A DNA stretch of 64,000 nucleotides. Source: Taeniopygia guttata (lineage: Eukaryota > Chordata > Aves > Passeriformes > Estrildidae). Of this stretch, positions 22,349-33,763 are shown in pieces. Each line of letters starts with the position of its first letter. The stretch's first letter is position 1. Where the stretch lies: the NCBI RefSeq assembly GCF_048771995.1, contig NC_133030.1, forward strand, positions 60,048,001 through 60,112,000, written 5' to 3'. The notes beneath the pieces were generated by a model. It ran no database searches, was not told the origin of the DNA, and saw only the letters and a program-made list of their open reading frames with translations. A program made the translations under genes and the position numbers.

Positions 22349-23908
22349 TCAGTTATCCTCTCCGAGAGCGATTCTTTTGAACCTCTTGTGCAGCAGCCGG
22401 TAATCCCACATTGCCTGGGCGTGGGCAGCCGGCCGTTGCGCCAGGTGACGGAAGAGATTGGATGTCCTACCCACTTTTACGTCTGGGGGTAAATTGATGT
22501 CCTGAGGAAACGTCCGGTTACCCACAATGAAGTGCTCGAGGAATTTTTGTCGCAAACATATATGCAGGCTGTCCCTGATGTCCGTCAGTCGCTCCCGGAG
22601 ATGTCCCCTGCGCCACGATGACGCGGGCATGGCAATGAGCAGGTGCATGACAATGGTCTTCATGGTGTAGGTGGTAAAGCTGAGGCCCCGAACAAGGCAG
22701 GAGAAGAACTGAAGGCATTTGAGGTGCAAGCTGTCAGGGGGGGCCTGCCTGGCAATGTACTTGAAGAACTCAGCCTCTGCCACAGCGTAGGACTCACGCC
22801 AGATTGTGCTTAGTGTGTAGGCCTCTCTAGGTTGGCTGCTCACAAAGACGGCTGAGTCACCTCTCCGCACCCCGAACAGCGTCTCAATCCTGAAGCTTTC
22901 TTCACCATTGGTCACCTTGAATTGGCAGGAGCGTGCGGAGGGCAGCAGCGTTAAATGCCAGTTGTGTGACTGAGGGAAAGCTGGCCACATTGTTTTCACC
23001 AGTTGCCGGAACCAGCGGGCAGTCTTCTGCACGTCCAGGTAGGAGTCGGTGCACAGGGTGTCTAGGAGGCTGGGTTCCTGATTGCTCCTCAGCTCCTCCT
23101 CGGGGTGGTGCAGGAAGCACAGCATGTTCTCACCCAGCTGCTGCCCCGTGCAGGTGCACTCCAGCTGCACGCGGACACGGAAGTTCCTCACGTGCCTCTG
23201 CCTCGCGCTGTCCAGCTCCAGGTGGAAGCTGTGGCCTCGGGGAGGAGTCATGGGTACGAGCACACGGTACACGACGTCCTGCTCACGGGGACTCCAACCT
23301 TCAAAGGCACTGCCCACCCCGATGGCTCGGTGCAGGACTGGGTAGAAACTGAAAGACAAGACATGCGCAAAGTAAAATGTATAATTGTCCATCAGGTCAG
23401 TTACCCACCCACAGCCTCTCTGCAGGTCCTGTGCAGGCCACTGTATGCGCTCCATTATATCTTGTCCAACACGATCGTCAACACTGTTGTCTTCTTCTTG
23501 GACTACATTTTCAACATCACTGTCGTTGTTTTCTGCAAGTGCAGCCCCATTGACAACATAATTTCCATCACTGTCATCTTCATTTCCAGCAACATCGCCA
23601 ACTTCCTCTTCATTTGCACCATGGTTTTCTTCTTCATTTTGCTCTCTCCTCGGGCTGCTTTTCCACCGAATAATCCACAGGACCAAGACCAGGGCCAGGA
23701 GCACAGCAACAGCTAAGAGCTGCAAGTGTTGCGTCTTCTTCTGGGAGAGCTGCTCCACCTCCTGCTCCAGCCGGAGCATCTCCCATTCCAGGTACTTTGC
23801 ACGCGCTTCCATGCGCCAACGTGTTTCCTCATCCAAAGCATCACCCACGGGCGGCGGGTACTGGATGAGACGTTGCAAGAGCGCGAACAGGGACACGACT
23901 GGATCCAT
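22349..23908 (-). CDS. ITPRIPL1: ITPRIPL1-like protein, copy 3 (519 aa, intact)
   Basis: Intact single coding exon. Seen in the sequence: residues 30-60 form a charged, probably helical segment, and 62-80 form a hydrophobic membrane helix (HLQLLAVAVLLALVLVLW). Residues 84-145 are an Asp/Glu/Asn-rich linker, and from about 165 to the end runs the ITPRIP/Mab-21-like domain (FYPVLHRAIGVGSAFEGW near its start, the LKCLQFF and NLFRHLAQRPAAHAQAM regions near its end). Gly199-Ser200 followed by Glu209-x-Asp211 resembles the first active-site motif of Mab-21/cGAS nucleotidyltransferases. Family knowledge: ITPRIP binds IP3 receptors; mammalian ITPRIPL1 is a single-pass membrane protein prominent in testis and about 550 residues long. 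The start was chosen because the acceptor lies three bases upstream (intron 23912-24214). Specific to this copy are Met59Thr, Gly81Arg and Gln453Arg relative to copy 5. Confidence 0.92.
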   Translation of the reverse strand: MDPVVSLFALLQRLIQYPPPVGDALDEETRWRMEARAKYLEWEMLRLEQEVEQLSQKKTQHLQLLAVAVLLALVLVLWIIRWKSSPRREQNEEENHGANEEEVGDVAGNEDDSDGNYVVNGAALAENNDSDVENVVQEEDNSVDDRVGQDIMERIQWPAQDLQRGCGWVTDLMDNYTFYFAHVLSFSFYPVLHRAIGVGSAFEGWSPREQDVVYRVLVPMTPPRGHSFHLELDSARQRHVRNFRVRVQLECTCTGQQLGENMLCFLHHPEEELRSNQEPSLLDTLCTDSYLDVQKTARWFRQLVKTMWPAFPQSHNWHLTLLPSARSCQFKVTNGEESFRIETLFGVRRGDSAVFVSSQPREAYTLSTIWRESYAVAEAEFFKYIARQAPPDSLHLKCLQFFSCLVRGLSFTTYTMKTIVMHLLIAMPASSWRRGHLRERLTDIRDSLHICLRQKFLEHFIVGNRTFPQDINLPPDVKVGRTSNLFRHLAQRPAAHAQAMWDYRLLHKRFKRIALGEDN

Positions 23909-24214
23909 GGTCTGCAGGAGGAGGGAGAGAAGGCCTTGAGTGGGGAAGGGAGGGCAGGAATACTGGTTGCTGCAGGGAGGACAGGATGCTCAGGGTTCTG
24001 GGCGCAGGAAGGACAGGGCCCCAGACAGCTGGCAGGCAGCAAGGGCTATCCCAGTGCCCCTGGAGCTGCAGCAGCAGCAGCAGCCCTGTGGCCTGCCCAA
24101 GGCTCTCCCATGAGGGGCTGTCCCTGCAGGCAGGGGGAGAAGCCAGCCCCGGTTGCAGCGTTTCTGCCCCAGCCCTTGTCCCCAGCCCAGCCTCCGCGCC
24201 GCGTGTGTACTCAC

Positions 24215-24385
24215 CGCTTGCCCAAGCAATAGAGGGCCAGCGTTGACCTGCAGGGGCCTTTTATTGCTTCCCCCTCTGTGACACGTCCCCTGTGATGTCA
24301 CAGGTGTCAGAGCGCATCACAGCCCAGCCAACCCCACCCTTTGTGACCTCAGCCACCTCCTCCCTCAGGAACTCAGAAAGGCCCT
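24215..24385 (-). promoter_or_regulatory. ITPRIPL1 copy 3 promoter and short exon 1
   Basis: Donor at 24214/24215, TATA-like element at 24259-24265, CRE-like palindrome upstream. The block is 171 bp, the same length as in the other four units. Confidence 0.6.
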
Positions 24386-24474
24386 GGTGCACTGCTTAAG
24401 GCTGCTTTTGAGTGAAGCTTCTTCAAATAACTCCCATTGTTCTCTCTTTTGGATTTATTTCATCTGCCTTCCAC

Positions 24475-24846
24475 TCACAATCTCATAGATATCCCTGTTG
24501 GAAGGCGCCCTTGAGGATCATTGAGTCTAAGCTTTGACTCCTCACGGGTTGAGCTACACTCAAATCTCAGAATCAGAGTGGTTGAAAAAGTCCCTGAAGA
24601 TCCCACAGTGTGACTGCGAACCTAACACTGCCTACTCCTTTAAGAAATGGAGTCCTCAAATATTCCATGCCTTTTCAATCCCTCCAAGAGTGGGGACTCA
24701 GCTATTTCCCTAGGCAGCCACTTTCCACACTTGACAGTACTTTTGATGAAAGCAGTTTTTCTAAGATCCAATCTAAATATCTATATCTGATGCAACGTGA
24801 GGTCATTTTCCTTGTTCTTATTGCTTGTTTCCTTGTGTCACTGGAC
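24475..24846 (-). mobile_element. CR1 LINE 3'-end fragments, antisense (R4)
   Basis: Array copy of the R2 fragment at 1638-2010. Confidence 0.75.
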
Positions 24847-25682
24847 AAGTGGGATGTTCAGACATGCCCATTGTTAGCCAAAGATTTTGTCAACAGTTCA
24901 TGTTTAAGAAATCACTCTGGCCCGCAAGTTCTAAAGATCAAATCTATTTATGAAATGAATTATTTATTAAACAAACAAGAGATAATAGATGAAAGATCTC
25001 GGAGTTACTTACTACTCAGTATAAAACTAAAAGGAACTAGAAGTAGATTAAACCATAACAAACAATGTACAACATGGAGGTATCTATATCAAAGCTTGTC
25101 AAAGAAACAGGAGTCAAATCTTACACACCACAGTGATGATGATGATAATTATTTGGATGTCTTTCACTTAACCTCCTCAGCAGTAATTGCAAAACAAATG
25201 TTCTTGTCCACAAGAGAAACACTGCACATTTCCAGAGAAATGTATAGAAAATTTCTTCTGTGTTAAAGTTTGGTATGGCTTTTTAGAGTTATAAAGTGAG
25301 GTGCCTGTCAGTCAGAAATCCAGCTTGTCTTTCCAGATCTCACTTTAACAGGAAGATGCTTCTTGGCAGCTGGGAGATGCCAGCCCACTGTTAGCCCCAC
25401 AGTGCCAAAAGAAGTCACTGCAAGTCTGTTATTCCTGTTTGAATTACCTGTCCAGGTAACAAACCACAGATCAGCTCTTGAGCAGAATGAGATGCCCTGC
25501 CACACCTGGGAGAATAAATCAATCCCCACCCGGCTACAGCCTCCCTTCAGGGAGCTGTAGGGAACTGTAAGGTGCCTCTGAGGTGCTTTTTCTCTCTGCT
25601 AAACACCCCCACTATTGCGGCGGGCAGTGTTCTGAGTGCCATGACCTTTCTGAAGAAGCCTCTCAAAACACCTCGCCGTCTG

Positions 25683-26089
25683 TGCTCACACCGGGTGATT
25701 TCAGCTCTTTTATGATCCGGGCGATGAAGAAGAAGAGACGGGGTCTTTGTGTGGAGTTCCAAGGTGAGCCTTTATTGAGCTTCTTCCTTGAGATGGTCCA
25801 GGGACACAGAGCCACTCAGGCTGGGAAAGCAGGGATTTACACAGGGATCTTGAGGGGCGGGACAGAACACTAGGGCCAACGGGATGAGGGCACAGGGGTG
25901 GAGTGAGGGGGAAGGGCCAATGGGATACATTAAATCTGCATGTCACAACAAGGCGTGCTGGGAGAAGCCTTTATCCTCAACCTAAGTGGGTACGGCTTGA
26001 GAGGTTTTCCCTCCAGGGGAGTGCTGTGGATTCTTTCCCTCTTGGCCCACCAGCCTCCACACCCCACTTCCCTCAGCCCTTCTTCATCA
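25683..26089 (-). mobile_element. LTR-like fossil, R4
   Basis: Array copy of the R2 element at 2846-3252. Confidence 0.4.
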
Positions 26090-26176
26090 GACTTGTGCTC
26101 TTATAGAAGTGTTTCTAATAAAAAGGACTAGCAGTTGTGGACATCAATGCCCTTCAAACTACATGCTCAGGGGCCC

Positions 26177-26497
26177 TTATTAATTAGTTCCTGAGCTTGC
26201 TCTCCTACAACCCTTGGGAGTAGCTATGCGGACAGTTTTTTCCATAACACCTAAGATTTTTTTACTCAAGCACTTCTTGATTACTGTGGCCAAGACAGCA
26301 TCAATCACCACTTCACCCACAAGAACATCTCTACAGACAAACTACAGGTCTAGGAGGGCACTTTTCCTACTTGGCTCCCACAGTACCCATGTCAAAAAGC
26401 TACTTTCAGTGTGTACTTCCAGAATTTTCTGGGCTTGTTCAGCTCTTCCCTATGATGTCTCCATTTGCAGCTAAGAAGTTGGGGTGCACCATGAGTA
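26177..26497 (-). mobile_element. CR1 LINE ORF2 endonuclease-end fragment (R4)
   Basis: Array copy of 3340-3660. Confidence 0.65.
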
Positions 26498-29076
26498 TGA
26501 CTTTGTGTGACTGATCAAGAGATTTCCTTTCATTCCTTATAGCATTATCCACCAGTGTCATCATCCTGGCTCAGTGATCCCTTAGAGACTGAGTGAAGCT
26601 CACAGAGGGAATAGATTGTCTCAGAAAAGGGATGGCAGACAGTGTCCAAGTGTGCTTTTACTCTAGAGGAAAGGTGTGGCAGCAATTCCCCCTGCTGATT
26701 GAGCAGTGCCTCCTCCATGTCCTGCATGCTCAGGTCTGTGTCAGATTTTCCCCAGGCAGTGTCTAAGGATGGGTAGCTCCTCCATACAGACCCCAGTGAA
26801 CACAAGGAGGAATATTAGCGATGCCTCTTGCAGGGTCCCTGACCAGCTGCAGCTGCCAGCAAGAATTTCTGGATCCATCTAAAATGGTCACCCTGGCTGT
26901 GACAGTATTAGAGGAAAGGGGGATGAAAGCCATCTTCGTAGCCGCTGTAGTGTGATGACCCATCCTTAAGGGAAAGGAAGCACTGAAGATTTGTGATCAA
27001 AATGAATAACAAAAGTCAGGGAGTCCACAATCAGAAAACTTTATTACCTAACTACACACTGGGCTTGGAAATCAATGTGTTAGTCCCCTGACATGAGCAC
27101 AAGGCAGTGGGTTTTGGATAAAGGGGTAGGGTTAAAGGGAAGAGAAGAAAAAGAGGGAGAGATGAATTAAAGAAAGAGAGAAAGGAAAAGACAAAGAAGA
27201 AAAGACAGACAAAAAAAGAACACCCATCCTGGTTCCAGTGTTGATCCAGTTAATGGAATGTCAATCCTGGCTGCAGTGCCAATCCCGGCAATAATGCTGA
27301 GTTCAGCATCAGTCCAGCTGTGCTGGTCTGGTCTATGAGATGTCCAGGGTCCTGAGGGCACTTTCCAGGCTTGGGGGTTACCTTTTTATCGACAGGTTTC
27401 TCTACCCTAAACACAGGTTTCCCACTTTCTATGTCAATTAATTACCATGTACAGTCTTTTCTTTCAGGCCTTCCTGGACAGGGGTCAGAGGGCTTTGGTA
27501 GTTTATGAGGGTCTTAATCCTACTCTATAGTCCACGCCCTCTTCTTGGCCTTATTCTTGTGCGTATGCTGTACTGTGCTGTGGCTCTTTCTCACAGAAAA
27601 GTGCTGCTCTATTTCCTCCTGGCCCCCCTTCTCCAGCCATATATTGGTCTTTCTCACAGCATTTTAATACCAGCAGTTCTTGGCTATTACCAACAGTTCC
27701 TGGTTGGCTCCACTGCCATACAATTATCAATGTTAGAGACTCACTCATTGGTCCCTTATATTCTGAGAATCAAGAGCTCAAAAGGTCTCACTTTGGACAC
27801 TTTACAGTTGCAACAGAGTGGGATTTAGTCATAGTAATGTTTCATCATTCAGGTCTTTTCTCTGTAACTTTGTTTGAAGGTTTGTCAACAAGAATATCAT
27901 TCCACTTGAGTTCTTAGTCAGAAAAAGTCAGCAAAGAAAAATAAATCAGCAAAGAAAATTAGTTTCCAAGGCTGTTCATTGGAAAAAAAAAAAAAAATGT
28001 GCTAGTTAGACACCTGTTAGTTCCTGGGAACAAATTATGTTTCTGATACATTCAAAAGGAGCTTAATATGAATGGAGTTTGTCAAGGCTTAGGCCTAATG
28101 AGGATTTCTCAGATTGTAGCGCAGCCAGGGGCAAGGGGAGTCCATCACCACAGTCCACCCTGCAATGGAAGTCAGCTTCTCTGGGCCTCCACACGGTAGT
28201 CATCTCTGGATGCTGTGCTGAGGAGACTGCAAGACAACACTGTTATGGACAGGCTTACAACAAAAACTTCAAAGTAACAAAAAAAAAAAAAAAAAAGCAG
28301 GCCAGTTAATTACAAACAACTAAGCCTGTTTAGTACAGACAGAACAACTGGAAGCCAAAGCCTCCGGCTAGTCCGGAGACTGTTTCAACAATTTAGTAAT
28401 TGTACACCTGGGGGTGTTTCCAAGGATACCAGCTCCAAGCAAAGACCCGGGTGTCACACACCCCAGGCCTTTTAAAGTCTCTCTCGTCTTCCCTTCTTGG
28501 GGCGCTCAGGATCCGTGCTGTGATCGGTTTCTTTTTCTGTTGCTGATTGGCCCATAAGCTGGTGCAATAATTTTGAGATACTTGCTTCTTATTGGCTGGT
28601 CTCTTCTCCAGTCTTAATCCAAGCTGTGGCTGTGTTCTACGATGTTATACTTCTAGAAGCTTCTCTGCCCCCCCTCCACAAAGATTGGCATTTCCTCCCT
28701 GGTTCCAGTCCCCTTTTAGATGTACACAACAGTATTGAGCTCTAATACAACTAATCACCTTACTTTGTAGCCACAACATCCAACCCTGCACCACACCCTG
28801 TTAACTACATAGCCAATTATAACTTGTTCCTTGTATCAACAACAACCCTTTTTATACATACGTTGTTAACAACATTGCCCAAAAGTTTAAATTTTATTTT
28901 TTTGTTCTATGAACAACACTGTTGCTGCTGCTGATGGCAGAGTGCTGCCGCGCAGAAGCTTTTTATCTTCTCTTTCTGTATCCCACATTCTCCTCTCTTT
29001 TCCTCGGGGATGTGAGGTGGTTTTCTGCTACTGCCTGTGAAGCCCACAAGCACAGCTGTGTGCATGATCACCTCTT

Positions 29077-29505
29077 TCAGCAGCCATTGAGCAGCACACT
29101 TGCGAGCTGACGCCGAAGATCCTGGTACTCGCTCATCGCCTGAGAGTGGGCAGCTGGATACTGTGCCAGCAGATGGAAGAGATTGGGTGGCTCAGCTGCT
29201 GCAATGTCCAGGGGCAAGCTAATCTCCTGAGGCAATCTCTTGTTGCCTATGATAAAGTGGTTAAGGCATTTCTCCTCCAGAGAGCAGCGCAGGTTCACAC
29301 TGATATCTCGCAGGCGCCACAAGAAATCCCTCCTGCGCCATTGTGACATGGGGAGACTGTTCAGGAGGTGCATGACGATGGTCTTCAGGGTGAAGGTGGA
29401 AAAGCTTGTGTCCAGCAGAAGGCGGCAGAAAAGCTGCAGACATCTCAGGTTGACCAACATCTCTTGCAGCCTGCAACTCACCTCAGAGCAGTCAAAGAGT
29501 GTCAA
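29077..29505 (-). pseudogene. Truncated ITPRIPL1 paralog fragment, R4 (open frame)
   Basis: Here the fragment is one open frame of about 142 codons covering the C-terminal third of the ITPRIP domain, without the deletion seen in R2 and R3. It still lacks the rest of the domain, a membrane segment and a convincing start codon. The longest ATG-initiated product would begin at QEMLVN. Most likely a non-functional remnant; a spliced use as a 3' exon cannot be excluded. Confidence 0.75.
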
Positions 29506-29777
29506 TAAGGACTGGAGGGATCACAGCCTTTTCTGAAAGCAGCTCCAACCTTGGCAGAAATAAACCAACCTACAACCCCCTGGCATGAGGCTTTCCCACT
29601 ACCACTGGTCCCACCAAAGCCAATTCTCCTGTCCCGAGGCTGAAGGTAGAAGTGAAGATGAGGAGAGCAAAGAGAAAAGCAGCTGCATAAGTTCGAGCAC
29701 TAGAGTGAAGTTCCTAGTAATGACTTTATGAAATGACATTACCAAATAATCCTTGGGTTAAAACTGGCTCCCCATCG

Positions 29778-30293
29778 CAGTAGTATGGACTTGTTTAGGT
29801 TGAAAAAGATCTCTAAGATTGTAGAGAGTCCCCCCACAAACCTGACACTGACAAGTCGACCTTGAAACCATGTCCCCAGGTGCCACATCCACACATTCCA
29901 TAAGAGTCTCCAGACATGACAATATCATTAATTCCACGGGCAGCCATGACAACCCTTAACAACCTTTTCAGAGGAGAAATTTGTCCTTAATACCCAATCT
30001 AAGCCCCCCCCGACAGAAGTTGAGGCCATTTCATCGTGTCCTCTCCCTTGTTTCCTGGGAGCAGAGCCTGACCCCCACCTGGGCTGTGGCTCCACACTTC
30101 TGTCAGGGAGTTGTAGAGAACAAGAAAGCCCCCCTGCGCCTCCTCTTCTCCATTCTCAGCCCCTCCAGCTCCCTCAGCTGCTCCTCATCAGACTTGATCG
30201 CCAGACCCTTTCCTGTGCTCAGGCCTTTGCCACCACTGCTTTGGGACCTGTTGCAGCATTCCACGCTCCACACAGGCATCTTTTTATCTAACC
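29778..30293 (-). mobile_element. CR1 LINE 3' region, antisense (R4)
   Basis: Array copy of the R2 element at 6945-7462. Confidence 0.88.
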
Positions 30294-30980
30294 CTTTCTT
30301 GCTCTGAGTGAAAGATGAACCCCTTTTCTTTGCAGTGACCTAACTTGCAGTCTGATTGCTGGCTCTGCTTGTTTACTTCCCTTTTGCATCACCCTCACAA
30401 AAGAAGAAGTCACCATACTAAAGAAACTGCTGCTAGAGGGGAGTAGAGAAAGTCAGCAAGTACTTTGTGAGCAATTCCCATCCTTTATTCATCAGTGCGT
30501 ATGATTTGGGCTAGCCAAACAATTGGAAACGGTTGTTTCCCTCTTCCCCTGCTCAGGGTGCTTTAACAAGGGAAGACTGATGTTCTGGAGAGGGGAAGTA
30601 CATCCACAGCCATTCACTTGTTATGATTCTCCAGGGCCAGAGTGGAATACATAAACCTCTGGCTCCAGCTAGAGGCCCCTCACGGCTGGGTTTCTAAGCA
30701 GAACAGATCTCTCTTTATGAAGTATCACTCTGCTCCGTTAAGGTGTGTGGTACAATAGGCCCAATATCTCATAGGGAACAAGAAACAAGAGAATAGAGAA
30801 ATTGATGCTTCCCGGGAAGTGGCTGAACATTGCTCGTCTATGAGAAGTAGAGAATAAATGTTTTTTCTCCTTTACTTTTGCATGCACAAACTCAATTTTT
30901 TCACTTTAATTAACAGCCTTATCTCAACTGACTACTTGTTTTCCGTTTTATGTTCTCTCTCCTGTCGCACTAGGAAAGGG

Positions 30981-32511
30981 AGTGTGATGGAGTGGCTTAG
31001 TGACCACCTGGCATTCAGCCAAGGTGAACCCACTACACCCATTTTAAAAAAGGGTAGAAAGGAACACTCTGGAAATGACCAACCCATCAGCCTCATGTCA
31101 GTGCCTTGGAAGACCACGGAACACATCCTCCTTGAAGCTATGCTAAGGCACATGGAGAACAGGGAGGTGATTTGGGACAGCCGAGGAGGAGTCTTGCCTG
31201 ACCTACCCAGTGGCCTTCAATGATGGATCAAGTACATGAAGGGACAAGGGGAAGGCTACAGGTGTCATTTATCTGGACTACCGTAAAGCCTTTGACATGA
31301 TCCCCAAAACATTCTCCCTAAATTTGAGAGAGATGGATTTGGTGCCTGGACTGTTGGATGGATAAGAAATTGCATGCATGGTGCTTCCAGAGATCAACAG
31401 CTAAGAGTCAGGATGGACCTCAAAGTTCTGTTCTCTGAGCAATGTCTATTAATATCTTCATTCATCCTGTACCCAGAGGTATCCTCAGCAGGTTTGCTGA
31501 TGTCACCAAGAAGCAGCTGACACACCTGAAGAATGGAATGACTACTAAAGAGATGTGATGTGCTTGAGGAGTGGAAGCATAGCAGTCTCATGTGGTTTAA
31601 AAAGACCAAGTATGAGGTGCTGCAACTGAGTCCGGGTAGGTCTCAGGATACATGCAGGCACAGTCTGGCCCCAGGATGCCAAGAGGATGGGAGCTCCTGC
31701 CTGTGTGTGCCCTGTCAGCCTGTTGTGTAGGCCCCAAGGCAGCCAGGCTGTTACTACACCACTGTGTCCCTCGCTCTCTGTGCCCGGCACCTGCGGCCCT
31801 GCTGCCCTGCTCCCGGAGCCCTGTCCCCGGGCAGAGCCGTTCCCTGCCCGGGCACTGCCCCTTGGGGTGCTCCCTGCTGCGGCCTGGGCTGGCCCCAGAG
31901 CAGGGTCCCCCTGCGGGTGGCCCCGGGCGGGCCGCGTGTCCCCGGCCGGCTGTGCCCGGGCAGCTGCCTCAGCCGTGAGGGCTGCAGAGCTGCGGGAGCC
32001 CATGGCTCTCTGCCGGCCGCGCTGCAGAGCTCCCAGCTCCAGCTGGCAGGGCCTCAGCGCCCGCCCTGTGCCCTCCCGCAGGGACAGGCAGGCCAGGCCC
32101 TGCTTGCTGCCCTCACGGCGGCATTCCTGGCCCCTGCGCTCTCCAAGGGCTTCTCCAGGGGCACCCTCCTGCGGCCTTTGGGTCCCTGCACGGGAGCCAT
32201 GAGAGTCCGGCACAGGGGCTGTTGGCAAGGGCCTGGAGGGACAGCGCCAGGGCCAGTGGCTTCCCACTGACAGAGGGCAGCCTTAGGCTGGAGCTGTGCA
32301 AGGACTTCTGCTCTCTGAGGCTGCTGAGCCTCTGGCCCACGCTGCCCACAGGAGCTGTGGCTGCCCCATCCCTGGCTGTGTTCCAGGCCAGCTTGGATGG
32401 GCCTTGGAGCAACCTGGCCTAGCGGAAGGTGTCCCTGCCCTTGGCAGCAGGGCTGGGACAAGACAATTTCTAAGCACCCTTCCAAGCCAAGGCATTCCGG
32501 GATTCTGTGAT
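30981..32511 (+). mobile_element. CR1 LINE, sense: ORF2 RT remnant plus 3' end (R4)
   Basis: Array copy of 8150-9680. Confidence 0.85.
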
Positions 32512-33646
32512 CAGAGGGGCTGGGGGTGGCTTGGCTTAATTTTGGCTAGAGATAATTCACCGCTCTGAGTTTGGTTGAGTTCAAGGAGTCATGTTCATGA
32601 GCCCAGATTCACAGCCTGTGACATTTACCACTACTATAAGCCTGGCTGAGATCAATAAAGTCTTGCACACTCCAGATTCTGCACAAATTGCCTTTTATTG
32701 ACACCAGAGCAAAGCGTTTTACCGTTTGCTACTTATAAATGCACTAACTCTAGAGCAGGAATATGGGTTGCAACAGATAGTAAGACTGGATATGGCTTTA
32801 CATCTGTACAAAATTTATTATCACGCATGTAATTTATTATAGGCATATGATATAGAATATATATTACAGAGTTATATTCGTATTTAATGTATACAGCAAG
32901 TATATATCATATGTATGCTATATATGTAATAAATATATCTATTTTATGAAAAACCTTCTAGACATAAAGGGACTATGAGCAACAATATGTGTCATAACAG
33001 ACACTGACAATAAATATGTGTTCTACTGTTACTATTTAAACAAAATTACATATGCAACTCTTTAAAATTACTTTTTATCCTTATGTAACTCCACATTTCA
33101 TATTTTGATATTATTTCTATTACTATATTGTTTGGATTTATCGTATTTTACTAGTATATATGATAATTCATAAACTTCATCGTACATAACAGGCATACAC
33201 AATATATCTATCTATGAAACAAAATCCTTGATTCTGCTATAGATTAAATTTCATGTCAGCTCCAACACACGTGGTCTAATGCTGACATAAAGGTGTCTCT
33301 TCCAGGGACATGGAGAGGCTCCATCCATTGTCTCATCCCGGGTCAGCAGTGCCAGTCTTTCCTCATACTCTCTTTTGCCCCATTTCTTTTTTTCTTTTTC
33401 TGTCCCAGATTCCCACTTTTTTCATGCTTGAAATTTTAGGTCTCCTCAAAGGCAGGGAATAACTGCCTATTGCAGGTGGGGTTTGGAGACTTCAGCTCAG
33501 CATGTAGAGCAGGGCTCAATGACAACTGGGTGCCTTTTTTGGAAAGTGAAATGATAGAAAGAAGTAGAATAAACCCTCCCGCGGCAGTCCATCTTCTGAG
33601 GTGCTAGCAGAGGCTGTTGGACCTTCTCCAGAGCCTTTGCACGCAT

Positions 33647-33691
33647 CCTCTTCTCCTTAGCACCAAATTTGTTGGTGCTAAGGAGAAGAGG
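33647..33691. repeat. Perfect 20-bp inverted repeat, 5-bp loop (R4)
   Basis: Identical to the R2 element, in the 3' flank of ITPRIPL1 copy 4. Confidence 0.9.
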
Positions 33692-33763
33692 TGGTTGTCT
33701 GCTGCCAGCTGCGAGCAGCACAAGCACAGCTCTGTGCACATGGCCATGGCTCCTGCCCTTCCT

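Larger units (their letters stand above)
12971..24385. repeat. Tandem array unit R3 (11415 bp)
   Basis: Complete unit with the same internal order as R2. It differs by scattered substitutions, homopolymer length changes and short indels. Its ITPRIPL1-like gene is open; its truncated paralog shares the one-base deletion seen in R2. Confidence 0.95.

Noticed and set aside
24610-25266. 218-codon plus-strand frame
   Set aside because: It runs through the antisense CR1 3' region and is interrupted or differently started in other units; no recognisable domain.
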